Assembly: GCA_030651305.1 (NCBI GenBank)
Contig: JAUSCI010000046.1
Location: 247,483-311,482, forward strand
Direction: 5' to 3'
DNA from: Sulfuritalea sp.
GTDB taxonomy: Bacteria; Pseudomonadota; Gammaproteobacteria; Burkholderiales; Rhodocyclaceae
DNA length: 64,000 bases
Positions 1-11,201 of the stretch are shown piece after piece (within the stretch, counting starts at the first letter, position 1; every line of letters starts with the position of its first letter). The notes beneath the pieces are model-generated. The model was given only the letters and a program-made list of their open reading frames with translations, did not search any database and was not told the DNA's origin. The position numbers were made by a program, and so were the translations under genes.

Positions 1-1794
<1,794 letters not shown>

Positions 1795-1965
1795 TTTTCT
1801 CATTCAGAGACCGGCTTCAGAGAAAGCTAATGCCCGCGCAAGCGGGCGTTACGCTGGAACCAAAACCGGTGATCATGGGGTGTGCAACCGCGACTCGGCG
1901 GGGAAAAGCAAAGCGGCAATTTTAGCACGCGGGGAGGGAGGACCTCTCCCGAAACACTCAGTGAC

Positions 1966-2913
1966 TCAGTTGCGCTGCGCAGCAGGCCGCTGGGTCGTCT
2001 GCGCGATACGCAGGAAGCGATCAGGGTTTTGCGCCAGACCGTGGATGCGTACTTCAAAATGCAGATGCGGTCCAGTGGATCGTCCGGTGGAACCCACTTC
2101 GGCGATTTTCTGGCCGCGTTTGACCAATTGCCCCACCTTGACCAGAATTTTTGACGCATGGGCGTAGCGTGTCGTCAAGTCCTTGCCGTGGTCAATTTCC
2201 ACCAAATTTCCATAGTCCGGATGACGCTCGGCGCTGATCACCACCCCTGCAGCCGCGGCGCGAATGCCCATACCAGGGCTCGCGACAAAATCCACTCCCT
2301 CATGTAACGCACGTTCGCCGGTGAAAGGATCGACGCGCCAGCCATAACTCGAAGCGTTCCATTGCGCATCGACCGGCAGGCTGGTCGGCAGCAGGCTCTT
2401 CCTGATCCGATCTTCCAGCATCCGGGATTCAATCATGGAAATCGCGTCGGATTTCGCTTCGACCTGATGCGCCAGGGCGTCGACCGCGCGCTGCAGCTCC
2501 GTTGAAGACATCGCCTCCGGCAGCACCAGCGGACCGCCACGACCATCGGCCTTCGACTCGAAGGCCTTGAGGTCCTGGGGCTTGACACCGGCCATGCCGG
2601 CGAGCCGCTCGCCTATCGTGTCGAGTCGCATCAGTTGCGCCTGCATCTCGCCCAGCTTGACCGCCATCGCATCAAGATTTTCGCGGACAAAGTCCTTGGA
2701 GCGCTGGGTTTCTTCGGCATTCACAGCGCGCACCAGATTCTGCAGGAAGGGCAGGCGAATCTCCGCAGCGTGGCGAACCGTGACATAGGAAAACAGCGAA
2801 GACAGCACAAGGACCGAGCTAAACAGGGCTCCCGCGAAAAGTACCGCATGACGCCAGGTCAGCGTAATGCTCCTTGCGGTTGCCAGCCGGTCGGAGACGA
2901 GAATAATATGCAT
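1966..2913 (-). CDS. M23-family (LytM-type) peptidoglycan endopeptidase, membrane-anchored
   Basis: A 315-residue protein with one N-terminal membrane helix (about residues 20-42), a helical/coiled-coil middle and a C-terminal M23 domain. The metallopeptidase signature is intact: the HEGVDF segment gives the first zinc ligands and GPHLHFEV the HxH. Family members cut peptide cross-links in the periplasm or act as EnvC/NlpD-like amidase activators, but an intact HxH argues for real catalysis. The start is the ATG giving MHIILVSDRL, preceded by a strong GAAGGGAGGGAAGGG ribosome site; longer frames upstream lack one. It is divergent from the DUF721 gene with only 28 bp between start codons, and secA follows in the same direction. 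Confidence 0.92.
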   Translation of the reverse strand: MHIILVSDRLATARSITLTWRHAVLFAGALFSSVLVLSSLFSYVTVRHAAEIRLPFLQNLVRAVNAEETQRSKDFVRENLDAMAVKLGEMQAQLMRLDTIGERLAGMAGVKPQDLKAFESKADGRGGPLVLPEAMSSTELQRAVDALAHQVEAKSDAISMIESRMLEDRIRKSLLPTSLPVDAQWNASSYGWRVDPFTGERALHEGVDFVASPGMGIRAAAAGVVISAERHPDYGNLVEIDHGKDLTTRYAHASKILVKVGQLVKRGQKIAEVGSTGRSTGPHLHFEVRIHGLAQNPDRFLRIAQTTQRPAAQRN

Positions 2914-2941
2914 CCCTTCCCTCCCTTCAGGTTCGTTTTTG

Positions 2942-3379
2942 ATGACATCGCGCAGTCTCCAGGAACACCTTGCCTCCGGTGACAGCATGGCGCGGATAGC
3001 AAACCACGCCCAACGTCTGCTCCAATTCCAGCGTCTTCTGGAAGCCGCTCTGCCGGAGGCGCTGAGGCCTCATGCCCGGGTAGCGAACTTCCGCCTGGGG
3101 AAACTATTTATCCACGCCGCCAATGGCGCGGTCGCGGCGAAAATCCGTCAATTCGGACCCCGACTCGCCAGCGATTTATCGAATAAGGAGGTGAAGGTTA
3201 CTCAAATCGAGGTTCGAGTGCAAGCCCGAAACCCATCACCGTCGCAAGTTCCGCACGAAAGACCCAGCCTGCCCGGGGTTAAACAGAAGCAAGGACTTAC
3301 TGAGCTTGCACACCGACTGCCGAGCGAGTCTCGACTCAAGAATGCATTGGAGCGTCTGCTCCGCAGCGTCAAAGAATGA
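2942..3379 (+). CDS. DUF721 / DciA-like helicase-recruitment protein
   Basis: A 145-residue protein with the DUF721 core: RVANFRLGKLFIHAANGA followed by VAAKIRQFGPRLASDL, in the first two thirds, then a basic tail ending SRLKNALERLLRSVKE. DciA proteins help deliver the replicative helicase DnaB in bacteria that lack DnaC. The assignment rests on family resemblance, and function here is inferred. I start at ATG 2942 (MTSRSLQEHLASGDSM), which gives the N-terminus usual in betaproteobacterial homologues; ATG 2987 is an alternative. It is the only gene on the plus strand in the first 22 kb and its 3' end overlaps the convergent miniprotein gene by 11 bp. Confidence 0.85.
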   Translation: MTSRSLQEHLASGDSMARIANHAQRLLQFQRLLEAALPEALRPHARVANFRLGKLFIHAANGAVAAKIRQFGPRLASDLSNKEVKVTQIEVRVQARNPSPSQVPHERPSLPGVKQKQGLTELAHRLPSESRLKNALERLLRSVKE

Positions 3380-3551
3380 TCAGGCGCTCTGCCGCCATCA
3401 AGACCAGCACCACCAGCGAAAAAATCAGCGCCGCCTTGGCGACTCGGGCCGACAGCACGAGGTAACGTCGATCGCGGGTGACCAACCAGGCAACAATCCC
3501 GCTGCCAATGGTGATCGCCGTGAGTATGCCGACGATCCGCAACAGGAGCAT
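3369..3551 (-). CDS. 60-residue two-helix membrane miniprotein downstream of lpxC
   Basis: A short frame starting 2 nt after the lpxC stop, so probably translated by coupling. It encodes two hydrophobic segments (about residues 4-24 and 38-58) separated by a short basic loop, TRDRRYL, giving a hairpin in the inner membrane. No family is recognised. The position between lpxC and dciA, the lpxC-coupled start and a clean helix-loop-helix pattern argue that it is expressed. Its 3' end overlaps the convergent dciA end by 11 bp. Function unknown; a role near envelope synthesis is only a guess from location. Confidence 0.6.
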   Translation of the reverse strand: MLLLRIVGILTAITIGSGIVAWLVTRDRRYLVLSARVAKAALIFSLVVLVLMAAERLIIL

Positions 3552-3553
3552 GT

Positions 3554-4468
3554 CTACGCCAGCTTGGGATACAGTTGGGCGATGCTTTCCGGCGCGTCTT
3601 CGGCGCGCTGAAAACTCACCAATTCCCAGGCACTGGCATCGGCCAGCAACTTGCGCAGCAGCAGATTGTTCAGCGCGTGGCCCGACTTGTGCGCAGAAAA
3701 CGCCCCCAATAGGGGATGGCCGGCGAGATACAGGTCGCCAATGGCATCGAGAATCTTGTGCTTGACGAACTCGTCGGCGTAGCGCAGTCCGTCGCTGTTC
3801 AGCACCCGGTACTCATCCATCACGATGGCGTTTTCCAGGCTGCCGCCGAGAGCCAGGCCCTCGTCACGCAGGGTTTCGACATCCTGCATGAAGCCGAAGG
3901 TGCGGGCCCGGGCCACTTCGCGCAAATAGGACTGGTCGGCAAAATCGATGTGGGCGCGCGAGGCGGCACGATCTACCGCCGGATGGTTGAAGACTATGGA
4001 AAAGTCGAGGCTGAATCCATCGTAGGGCGCCAACCTGGCCCATTTGTCGCCATCCTTGACCTCCACGGTCTTCGTCACGCGCAGGAACTTCTTGGCGGCG
4101 TTCTGTTCCTCGATGCCGGCCGACTGGAGCAAAAACACGAAGGGTGCCGCCGATCCATCCATGATCGGCAGTTCGGCCGCATCGACATCGACATAGATAT
4201 TGTCGATGCCAAGTCCGGCCAGTGCCGACATCAGGTGCTCGACCGTGGCTACCTTGACTCCGCCATTTTCCAGGCAGGACGCCAGCCGCGTGTCGCCGAC
4301 GCCGAACGGATCTGCCTTGAGGTCGACCGGCGGCACGAGATCGACACGACGGAATACCACACCCGTATCCGGTTGCGCCGGACGCAGCATGAGCGACACC
4401 TTGACGCCGGAGTGGAGACCGACGCCGGTAGCCTTGACGACTGATTTCAGGGTGCGCTGACGAAGCAT
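3554..4468 (-). CDS. lpxC: UDP-3-O-acyl-N-acetylglucosamine deacetylase LpxC
   Basis: LpxC performs the committed step of lipid A synthesis, the zinc-dependent deacetylation of UDP-3-O-acyl-GlcNAc in the cytoplasm. At 304 residues it has the normal length. Visible hallmarks are the N-terminal [17 protein letters not shown], the zinc-histidine segment [14 protein letters not shown], and [14 protein letters not shown] with the second zinc histidine and aspartate, then HKSGHALNN with the catalytic histidine region. The ATG start gives MLRQRTLKS, the family norm. It lies at the downstream end of the dcw cluster 102 bp after ftsZ, with a strong hairpin in that gap. Confidence 0.98.
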   Translation of the reverse strand: MLRQRTLKSVVKATGVGLHSGVKVSLMLRPAQPDTGVVFRRVDLVPPVDLKADPFGVGDTRLASCLENGGVKVATVEHLMSALAGLGIDNIYVDVDAAELPIMDGSAAPFVFLLQSAGIEEQNAAKKFLRVTKTVEVKDGDKWARLAPYDGFSLDFSIVFNHPAVDRAASRAHIDFADQSYLREVARARTFGFMQDVETLRDEGLALGGSLENAIVMDEYRVLNSDGLRYADEFVKHKILDAIGDLYLAGHPLLGAFSAHKSGHALNNLLLRKLLADASAWELVSFQRAEDAPESIAQLYPKLA

Positions 4469-4520
4469 CGGGCGGCGATGTAAATGGAATGATGCGGAGC
4501 AATAATTCTACCACGCAGGC

Positions 4521-4554
4521 CCGGTCCGACGGGAGGAGGCGCCCGCCGGACCGG
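4521..4554 (-). other. Strong stem-loop in the ftsZ-lpxC gap
   Basis: Arms 4521-4533 and 4542-4554 pair over 13 bp around an 8-nt loop. In the minus-strand RNA the single imperfect pair is a G-U wobble. No U-run follows, so it is not a standard intrinsic terminator. It could insulate ftsZ mRNA from lpxC, slow exonucleases or modulate read-through. A TAGAAT hexamer (complement of 4505-4510) between the hairpin and lpxC may be a -10 element for separate lpxC transcription, but no convincing -35 is present. Confidence 0.5.
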
Positions 4555-4570
4555 TTCTGCATCCGACGTG

Positions 4571-5755
4571 TCAGTCGGACTGGCGACGCAGAAAGGCGGG
4601 AATATCGTATTTGTCCACCCCCGAAGCCGCCATGGCATCCGCCTGGGCATTGCGCGGCGTGGCGCTGCGCGCACTGCTGGTGACGCTGGACAGATCGATC
4701 GGGCCTCCGCTCTCGAATACCTGCAGGTTGTCGGTTCCGGTGCGCAGGCCGATGGTCTCGACCACGCGCATGCTCGGCTTGGCTGCCTCGCGTGTCGCGA
4801 CGATGCCGAGGCCGGTGGCAACCACGGTAACGCGCAGTTGGTCTTCCATGCCCTCATCAAAAACCGCGCCACAGATCACGGTCGCGTCGGGCGCCGTGTA
4901 TTGGCGGATGGTTTTCATCACCTCCTTGTATTCCTTGAGGCCGAGCGTGGTGCTGGCGGTAATGTTAACCAGAACGCCGCGTGCGCCCGAAAGCTCGATG
5001 CCTTCCAGCAACGGACTGGCCACCGCCTCTTCGGCGGCGACCCGGGCGCGATCGACACCAGCGGCGACGGCGGAACCCATCATGGCTTTGCCCATCTCGC
5101 CCATCACGGTGCGCACGTCTTCGAAGTCGACGTTGACCAGACCCGGCACGTTGATGATCTCGGCGATGCCGCCCACGGCATTGCGCAGAACGTTGTCGGC
5201 GGCCTGGAAGGCCTCCAGCATGGTGACCTCGTCGCCCAGCACTTCTTCGAGTTTTTCGTTGAGGATGACGATCAGCGAATCGACGTGACGCGCGAGTTCA
5301 ACCACGCCTTCTTCGGCGAGGCGCTTGCGCTTGCCTTCGTATTCGAAAGGCTTCGTCACCACCGCTACGGTGAGGATGCCCAACTCGCGCGCCACCTCGG
5401 CGACCACGGGACCGGCGCCGGTGCCGGTGCCACCGCCCATGCCGGCGGTAATGAAGACCATGTGCGCACCCCGCAGCGCGTCGGCGATGCGCTCGCGATC
5501 GAACACCGCAAGCTCCCTGGCCTTTTCCGGCTTGCCGCCGGCCCCCAGCCCGGGGCCGAGCTGCAGCTTGACGTGCGCGGTACTTTTCTTCAGCGCCTGC
5601 GCATCGGTATTGCAGCAGATGAATTCGACGCCGCCGACGCCTTCGCGGATCATGTGCTCAACCGCGTTGCCGCCAGCGCCGCCGACACCGACGACTTTAA
5701 TGACCGTCGATCCCGCCTCCGCTTCCGCTGTCACTACTTCCTCAAGTTCAAACAT
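4571..5755 (-). CDS. ftsZ: Cell division GTPase FtsZ
   Basis: The tubulin-like GTPase that forms the Z-ring. The 394-residue protein has the N-terminal VIKVVGVGGAGGNAVEHM nucleotide loop, the tubulin signature GGGTGTGAGPVVA (about residues 107-119), the synergy region with NADNVLRNAVGGI, a variable linker, and the conserved C-terminal peptide DIPAFLRRQ that binds FtsA and ZipA. The start MFELEEVV is preceded by AGGAGGCG. It is 27 bp downstream of ftsA in the dcw operon. Confidence 0.99.
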   Translation of the reverse strand: MFELEEVVTAEAEAGSTVIKVVGVGGAGGNAVEHMIREGVGGVEFICCNTDAQALKKSTAHVKLQLGPGLGAGGKPEKARELAVFDRERIADALRGAHMVFITAGMGGGTGTGAGPVVAEVARELGILTVAVVTKPFEYEGKRKRLAEEGVVELARHVDSLIVILNEKLEEVLGDEVTMLEAFQAADNVLRNAVGGIAEIINVPGLVNVDFEDVRTVMGEMGKAMMGSAVAAGVDRARVAAEEAVASPLLEGIELSGARGVLVNITASTTLGLKEYKEVMKTIRQYTAPDATVICGAVFDEGMEDQLRVTVVATGLGIVATREAAKPSMRVVETIGLRTGTDNLQVFESGGPIDLSSVTSSARSATPRNAQADAMAASGVDKYDIPAFLRRQSD

Positions 5756-5782
5756 TTTCGCCTCCTGAAAAGTCCCGCTGCA

Positions 5783-7012
5783 TCAAAAATTCTTCGTGAA
5801 CCACGCCCGCATCCGTGTCAGAACCTGCCCGAAGCTCTTCGGGCTTTGCACCTTCATGCCGCGGTGGCGCTGCGCCACCCCTTCCAACAACAAACCCATC
5901 GCCGTGGAGTAGCGCGGATTGCGCACGTAATCACGCAAATTGCCGTCGTAGTGCGGCATCGACAGCTTCACGGTATTGTGAAAAATTTCCTCGCCGAGAT
6001 CGGCCATGCCGGGCATTTGCGCGGCCCCTCCCGTCAGCACGATGCCGGCGCGCAGCAGACGCTCCTTGCCGCTGCGGTCGAGTTCCTCCTGCACCTTCTG
6101 GAAGATCTCCTCGACGCGCGGCTGAATGAAGCCGGCCAGGGTCTGGCGCGACAGCTGGGTTGCGGGACGGTCGCCGACGCCGGGCACTTCGATCATGTCC
6201 TGCGGATTGGCCAGTTGCTGCAGCGCGACGCCGTAGCGGATCTTGATGTCCTCGGCATCCTGCGTCGAGGTGCGCAGCGCGATCGCAATGTCATTGGTCA
6301 GTTGGTCGCCGGCAATGGGGATGACCGCGGTGTGGCGTATCGCTCCCTGCACAAATACCGCGACGTCGGTGGTGCCGCCGCCGATATCGACCAGGCAGAC
6401 ACCGACATCCTTTTCGTCTTCGGTCAGCACGGCATACCCGGACGCCAGCGGTTGCAACACCAGATCGACCACTTCAAGGCCACAGCGATGCACGCACTTG
6501 ACTATGTTCTGCACGGCGGTGACGGCGCCGGTGACCAGGTGCACCTTGACGTCGAGCCGCCTGGCATCCATGCCGATCGGCTCCTTGACGCCGTCCTGGC
6601 CATCGACGATGAACTCCTGCACCAGCGTATGCAGAATCTGGTCGTCGGCCGAAATCGAGGTCGCGTTCGCAGCCTCGATGGCGCGTTCGACATCGAACTG
6701 GGTGACTTCCTTGTCGCGCACCACGGCCATGCCCGTGGAATCCTTGCTCTTGATGTGGCTGCCGGCAATCCCGGTATATACCTCGCGCACCTTGCAGCCG
6801 GCCATCATCTCGACTTCGGCAATGGCGCGGGAGATCGAATTCACGGTGGCCTCGATATTGATCACCATGCCGCGCTTCAAACCGCTCGATTCCTGTGTAC
6901 CGAGCCCGAGGACTCCCAGCCGACCCTCGGCATCCAGTTCGCCGACGATGGCCACAATCTTCGACGTGCCGATGTCGAGGCCGACGATCAGGTCGCGTTT
7001 GGCTTCTTTCAT
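5783..7012 (-). CDS. ftsA: Cell division protein FtsA
   Basis: An actin-like ATPase that tethers FtsZ to the membrane. The 409-residue protein opens with DLIVGLDIGTSKIVAIVGEL (phosphate-1), contains the SHUB 1C subdomain with GIAGSHIKS, the second phosphate loop VDIGGGTTDVAVF, and ILTGGAAQMPG as the adenosine loop. It ends in an amphipathic helix, MRAWFTKNF, the membrane-targeting sequence. I use the ATG at 7012 (MKEAKRDL), which has GGAGG nine bases upstream; a longer frame begins eight codons earlier. A palindromic repeat separates it from ftsQ. Confidence 0.98.
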   Translation of the reverse strand: MKEAKRDLIVGLDIGTSKIVAIVGELDAEGRLGVLGLGTQESSGLKRGMVINIEATVNSISRAIAEVEMMAGCKVREVYTGIAGSHIKSKDSTGMAVVRDKEVTQFDVERAIEAANATSISADDQILHTLVQEFIVDGQDGVKEPIGMDARRLDVKVHLVTGAVTAVQNIVKCVHRCGLEVVDLVLQPLASGYAVLTEDEKDVGVCLVDIGGGTTDVAVFVQGAIRHTAVIPIAGDQLTNDIAIALRTSTQDAEDIKIRYGVALQQLANPQDMIEVPGVGDRPATQLSRQTLAGFIQPRVEEIFQKVQEELDRSGKERLLRAGIVLTGGAAQMPGMADLGEEIFHNTVKLSMPHYDGNLRDYVRNPRYSTAMGLLLEGVAQRHRGMKVQSPKSFGQVLTRMRAWFTKNF

Positions 7013-7084
7013 GCAGCCTCCGCCGGGCCGTCCCAAGGAGGCTGCGAGTCAACGACATGGAGCGGGCGTAGCCCGCGAACCAAA

Positions 7085-7129
7085 GTCACCCCCCTTCCTC
7101 GGGAAGGGGGGCTGGGGGGGATGGGGGTC
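7085..7129 (-). repeat. GC-rich palindromic repeat, ftsQ-ftsA spacer
   Basis: Read on the minus strand it has the plan CATCC, a C-run, AGCCCCCCTTCCC, a short loop, GGAAGGGGGG, TGAC. The same plan recurs at 13783-13823 and 49811-49848, and a related one at 56636-56674. It forms a stable hairpin in ftsQ-ftsA mRNA and makes this one of the few real gaps (127 bp) within the otherwise tightly packed dcw operon. Confidence 0.75.
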
Positions 7130-7139
7130 ATCCGATCCA

Positions 7140-7934
7140 TCAGCTCTTGCTCGCCCTCAGGGCGAATCCGTTCGGGTAACGCATATCCACCACGCCGATG
7201 GCTTGCAGGCGACTTCTTGCCGAACTGCTCACCGCCGGGTAGTGGGTCGTGAAGCGGGTCAGGCGCTCCGCCAGCGGATGCTTGGGCTGGTCGCGGCCCA
7301 GTTCCAGCACCACGCCATCATCCAGCTTGAGTTGCCAGGCCTCACGCGGCGAGAGGTGAACAGCGACCTGTTTGCGCCCGATGGCGGCAAGACTGTCGTT
7401 GAACTCCCGGTAGCGGACGAGCAAACGGGGCGCGGAGCCCTCCGGACCGACAAAAAATGGCAATGACTCCCGCGTCGAGGCCATGAAAACCTCGCCGTGC
7501 GTGCTGACCAGGCGCGACTCGCTTTCCTGCTGGGTCCAGTGCGCAACGGCACGATGCTCTTCAAGTTGCAGTTCGATGGCGTCCGGCCAATGACGGCGCA
7601 AGGAAGCCGAGCGCACCCAGGGCATGCGCTCGAAAGCCGCCTGCGCAGTTTCCAGATTCACCGTGAAGAAGTTTCCTGACAAGGCATTGCGCGCGGTTTG
7701 CTCGATCTGCGCGCGCGCTACCTGATCCAGCGGCGTCGCCACCACCAACTGCGTCAGCGGGAGCACCGGCAGGCGTTGCAGGGCCAGTGCCCCGGCCCAT
7801 GCCAGCACGGCGCTACCGGCGAGCAACAGCACGTCGGCCAGGAGATTGATCAACATCGGACGATCCCAGAAACCGTCGCTGCTGCCTGCCTCTACCCGCG
7901 TGTTGCCCTTCGAGATTCCTTTTGGCTTAGCCAT
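7140..7934 (-). CDS. ftsQ: Cell division protein FtsQ
   Basis: A bitopic divisome protein of the FtsQLB subcomplex that signals septal synthesis to start. The 264-residue product has a short cytoplasmic basic N-terminus, one membrane helix (about residues 30-50, [20 protein letters not shown]), a POTRA domain ([16 protein letters not shown] onward) and the FtsQ C-terminal beta domain (ending [15 protein letters not shown]). The start is ATG 7934 (MAKPKGISK), overlapping the end of ddl by 8 nt; a longer frame upstream would overlap ddl more and has no better ribosome site. Confidence 0.95.
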   Translation of the reverse strand: MAKPKGISKGNTRVEAGSSDGFWDRPMLINLLADVLLLAGSAVLAWAGALALQRLPVLPLTQLVVATPLDQVARAQIEQTARNALSGNFFTVNLETAQAAFERMPWVRSASLRRHWPDAIELQLEEHRAVAHWTQQESESRLVSTHGEVFMASTRESLPFFVGPEGSAPRLLVRYREFNDSLAAIGRKQVAVHLSPREAWQLKLDDGVVLELGRDQPKHPLAERLTRFTTHYPAVSSSARSRLQAIGVVDMRYPNGFALRASKS

Positions 7935-8835
7935 AACGGGCCTCTTCGAGCAACTTGAGCACCAGTTGCGCAAACGGAACGCCGGCCGCCCGCGCCGCCA
8001 TCGGCACCAGCGAGTGATCTGTCATGCCGGGCGATGTATTCGCCTCCAGGCAGTGGCAGCGCCCCGCATCGTCCAGCATCAGGTCCATGCGTCCCCAGCC
8101 ACGCCCGCCGAGCGCGGTGAAAGCACGCAGCGCCATATCGCGCATCTCTGCTTCGCGCTCTTCACCCAGGCCGCTGGGAATGCGGTATTCGGTGTCATCG
8201 CGCAGATACTTGGCCTCGTAGTCGTAGAACTCGGTCGCCGGCACGATGCGGATCACCGGCAGGGCCTGGCCGGCAACAATGCCCACGGTAAATTCGCCGC
8301 CGCCCAGGTACTGCTCGGCAATCACGCAGGAGTCGAAACTGGCCGCCTGTTCATAGGCCGCCCGCAAGTCACCCGCCTGCTTGACCTTGCTGATGCCGAT
8401 GCTGGAGCCTTCGTTGGCCGGCTTGATGAACAAGGGCAGACCGAGGCGCGCCTCGACGGCGGAAAAATCACTGGCGGCATCAAGCACGACGTAGTCCGGT
8501 ACGGGCAAACCCATGGCCTGCCAGACCAGCTTGGAACGCCACTTGTCCATCGCCAGCGCGGAGGCCAGCACGCCGCTGCCGGTGTAAGGAATCGCCAGCC
8601 AGTCGAGCGCGCCCTGCAGCGTGCCATCTTCACCGCCGCGGCCATGCAGGGCGATGAAAACGCGCTTGAAGCCCTCGACATGCAGCGCCTCCAGCGCCTT
8701 GTCGCGCGGATCGAAACCGTGGGCATCAACGCCGGACGAGCGCAGCGCGGCCAGCACCGCGGCACCGCTTTTCAGCGATACCTCGCGCTCGGCCGACTTG
8801 CCGCCCATCATCACCGCCACCTTGCCGAAATCCAT
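7927..8835 (-). CDS. ddl: D-alanine--D-alanine ligase
   Basis: Joins two D-alanines for the peptidoglycan stem peptide, an ATP-grasp enzyme of the cytoplasm. The 302-residue protein carries [18 protein letters not shown] at the N-terminus, [12 protein letters not shown] (about residue 60-75), [10 protein letters not shown] and the Mg-binding end [17 protein letters not shown] start at ATG 8835 (MDFGKVAV) with GAAGGG eleven bases upstream; a TTG five codons earlier is less likely. It sits 11 bp after murB and overlaps ftsQ, the DdlB position of a dcw cluster. Confidence 0.97.
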   Translation of the reverse strand: MDFGKVAVMMGGKSAEREVSLKSGAAVLAALRSSGVDAHGFDPRDKALEALHVEGFKRVFIALHGRGGEDGTLQGALDWLAIPYTGSGVLASALAMDKWRSKLVWQAMGLPVPDYVVLDAASDFSAVEARLGLPLFIKPANEGSSIGISKVKQAGDLRAAYEQAASFDSCVIAEQYLGGGEFTVGIVAGQALPVIRIVPATEFYDYEAKYLRDDTEYRIPSGLGEEREAEMRDMALRAFTALGGRGWGRMDLMLDDAGRCHCLEANTSPGMTDHSLVPMAARAAGVPFAQLVLKLLEEARYG

Positions 8836-8846
8836 CAAAGCCCTTC

Positions 8847-9758
8847 TCAATCCTGCATGGACTGCCTGTCAATCTCGCCCAGAATGCGCACCTCGCGCAC
8901 CAGGGATACGCCAAACTTTTCCTCGACCTCCGCCTGAATCCGACCGATTAGCATTTCTATCGCACTCGCCGTTGCATTGCCCTTGGGATTAACGATGAAA
9001 TTCGCATGCTTTTCGGAAACCTGCGCGCCACCGATCTGTGTGCCCTTGAGCCCTGCAGCCTCGATCAGGCGTGCGGCATGGTCGCCCGGCGGGTTTCTGA
9101 ACACCGAGCCGGCATTGGGCAATTGCAGCGGTTGAGTGGCAATGCGTCGCTCCAGCAACTCGCGCAGACGCGTTTGCGCCACCTCGGCGTCCCCGGCCGG
9201 AAAACGAAACCAGGCGCCGGCAAAAATTTCATCGCTGGTCTCCTTGAGGCCGACGTGGCGGTAGCCAATGGCAAAATCCTCCGGGCCGCGGATGATCTGC
9301 TCGCCTTTGCGATTCAGCATCAGCACCCGGTCCACATAGCGCCAGGTCTCGCCGCCATGGCAGCCGGCATTCATCGCCAGCGCACCGCCCACGGTGCCGG
9401 GAATGCCCGCCAGAAACTCGGCCTCGGCGCAGGCCTGTTTGCCGACGAAGCGCGCCAGCTTCGGCGAGGCGACGCCGGCCTCGGCGTAAAAGCTGCCGTC
9501 CGCTTCCCGACGCAGGATGTCGAGCACGCCGTGGGTAAAGATCGCGGTGCCGTCAAAGCCGCCATCACGCACCAGCAGGTTGCTGCCGAGCCCCACCATC
9601 AGCAGGGGCTCATCGAGGCGCAGCGCGCTCAGGAAGTTCGCAAGATCGGTCAGGTCAGCCGGAAAGAATGCGCGCGCTACCGTACCGCCAGCGCGCCATG
9701 AGACATGGCGGGCCATCGGCTCGAATTCCCGCAGCGCGCCGCGCACGAGTTCGGTCAT
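8847..9758 (-). CDS. murB: UDP-N-acetylenolpyruvoylglucosamine reductase MurB (type I)
   Basis: NADPH-dependent flavoprotein making UDP-MurNAc, the second committed step of peptidoglycan precursor synthesis. The 303-residue enzyme has an FAD_binding_4 domain ([51 protein letters not shown]) and a MurB C-terminal domain with the catalytic serine in NAGSVFRNP. The ATG start overlaps the murC stop by 4 nt, so the two are translationally coupled. Confidence 0.98.
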   Translation of the reverse strand: MTELVRGALREFEPMARHVSWRAGGTVARAFFPADLTDLANFLSALRLDEPLLMVGLGSNLLVRDGGFDGTAIFTHGVLDILRREADGSFYAEAGVASPKLARFVGKQACAEAEFLAGIPGTVGGALAMNAGCHGGETWRYVDRVLMLNRKGEQIIRGPEDFAIGYRHVGLKETSDEIFAGAWFRFPAGDAEVAQTRLRELLERRIATQPLQLPNAGSVFRNPPGDHAARLIEAAGLKGTQIGGAQVSEKHANFIVNPKGNATASAIEMLIGRIQAEVEEKFGVSLVREVRILGEIDRQSMQD

Positions 9759-11185
9759 GGAGAACCTTCGCTCAATCGCACCGGCACGCCGCCGATGGAA
9801 CCGGCGCCCATGGTGATCACCACGTCGCCGTCATGCACCGCTGCCAGAATGGCGGCCGGCATGGCCGCGATGTCTTCGACAAATATCGGCTCGATCTGGC
9901 CCGTGCCTTGCATGCCTGGAATGGCGCTTTGCGCGCAGGCAACGCGCAAGGCCCGCACCAGCGTTCGGCTGTCGGCGGCGATGATTGGCACTTCGCCTGC
10001 GGCATACACTTCGCCGAGCACCAGGGCGTCAACCCCGCACAACACTTTGACGAAATCCTCGAAGCAGTCCCGCGTGCGCGTGTAGCGATGCGGCTGAAAG
10101 GCCAGCACCAACCGGCGGCCGGGAAAAGCGCCGCGCGCCGCGGCGAGGGTGGCCTCCATTTCCGCCGGATGATGGCCGTAATCGTCGACCAGGGTGAATG
10201 TTCCGCCGGCGGGACAGCCAATCTCGCCATACAGCTGGAAGCGCCGGCCGACGCCCCTGAACTCACCCAGCGCCCTGATGATCGCCGTGTCGCCAACGCC
10301 GACTTCTGTCGCCACCGCAATTGCTGCCAGCGCATTCAGGACGTTATGCCGCCCCGGCAGGTTGAGTACGATGGGCAAGCGGCTGACACCGCCATTGGTG
10401 CGCACGCAGGTGAAGCGCATTGTGCCGCCCTCGGCCACCACGTTTTCGGCGCGGAAATTGGCGTCGCTGTCGATGCCATAGGTCACGATCTGCTTTGCCA
10501 CGCGAGGGATGATCTCGCGCACATTGGGATCGTCGCCGCAGACCACGGCGACGCCATAAAACGGCAGGCGGTGGAGAAAATCGACAAACGCCTGCTTCAA
10601 CCGGCCGAAGTCATGGCCATAGGTTTCCATGTGATCGGCATCGATGTTGGTCACCACCGAGATCACGGGCGACAGGAACAGGAAGGAGGCGTCCGATTCG
10701 TCCGCCTCGGCCACCAGGAATTCGCCGCTGCCAAGCCTGGCATTGGCCCCGGCGGAATTCAGCCGGCCGCCGATGACGAAAGTAGGGTCGAGGCCGCCCT
10801 CGGCCAGGCAACTGGCGACCAGGCTGGTGGTCGTGGTCTTGCCATGTGTCCCGGCAATTGCGATACCCTGCTTGATCCGCATCAGCTCGGCCAGCATCTG
10901 CGCCCGCGGCACCACCGGCACGCGGCGCTCGCGCGCCGAGACGACTTCCGGGTTGTCTTCGCGCACGGCAGTCGACACCACTACCGCATCGGCCGCCGCG
11001 ACGTTCCCCGCGCCATGACCAATAGCGATGCGTATGCCCCGCCCCGCCAGGCGTCGCGTCGTCGCGCTCTCGCTCAGATCGGAACCGCTGACCTCGTAAC
11101 CCTGATTCGCCAGCACCTCGGCGATTCCCGACATGCCCGAACCGCCGATGCCGACAAAATGGATGCGCTTGACTTTATGTTTCAT
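9755..11185 (-). CDS. murC: UDP-N-acetylmuramate--L-alanine ligase MurC
   Basis: Adds the first amino acid, L-Ala, to UDP-MurNAc. The 476-residue Mur ligase has the Rossmann-like N-terminus [18 protein letters not shown], the ATP loop [13 protein letters not shown] (about residues 112-124), the central domain with [12 protein letters not shown], and the C-terminal domain with [11 protein letters not shown]. Start [10 protein letters not shown]. Followed by murB with a 4-nt overlap, preceded by murG with a 16-bp gap. Confidence 0.98.
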   Translation of the reverse strand: MKHKVKRIHFVGIGGSGMSGIAEVLANQGYEVSGSDLSESATTRRLAGRGIRIAIGHGAGNVAAADAVVVSTAVREDNPEVVSARERRVPVVPRAQMLAELMRIKQGIAIAGTHGKTTTTSLVASCLAEGGLDPTFVIGGRLNSAGANARLGSGEFLVAEADESDASFLFLSPVISVVTNIDADHMETYGHDFGRLKQAFVDFLHRLPFYGVAVVCGDDPNVREIIPRVAKQIVTYGIDSDANFRAENVVAEGGTMRFTCVRTNGGVSRLPIVLNLPGRHNVLNALAAIAVATEVGVGDTAIIRALGEFRGVGRRFQLYGEIGCPAGGTFTLVDDYGHHPAEMEATLAAARGAFPGRRLVLAFQPHRYTRTRDCFEDFVKVLCGVDALVLGEVYAAGEVPIIAADSRTLVRALRVACAQSAIPGMQGTGQIEPIFVEDIAAMPAAILAAVHDGDVVITMGAGSIGGVPVRLSEGSP

Positions 11186-11201
11186 GGCAGAGTCCTTTGT
11201 T

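Noticed and set aside
4568..7252. 894-codon open frame on the plus strand
   Set aside because: It lies antisense to ftsZ, ftsA and the end of ftsQ; the translation is His/Gly/Arg-rich with no family likeness, a usual shadow of GC-rich genes.
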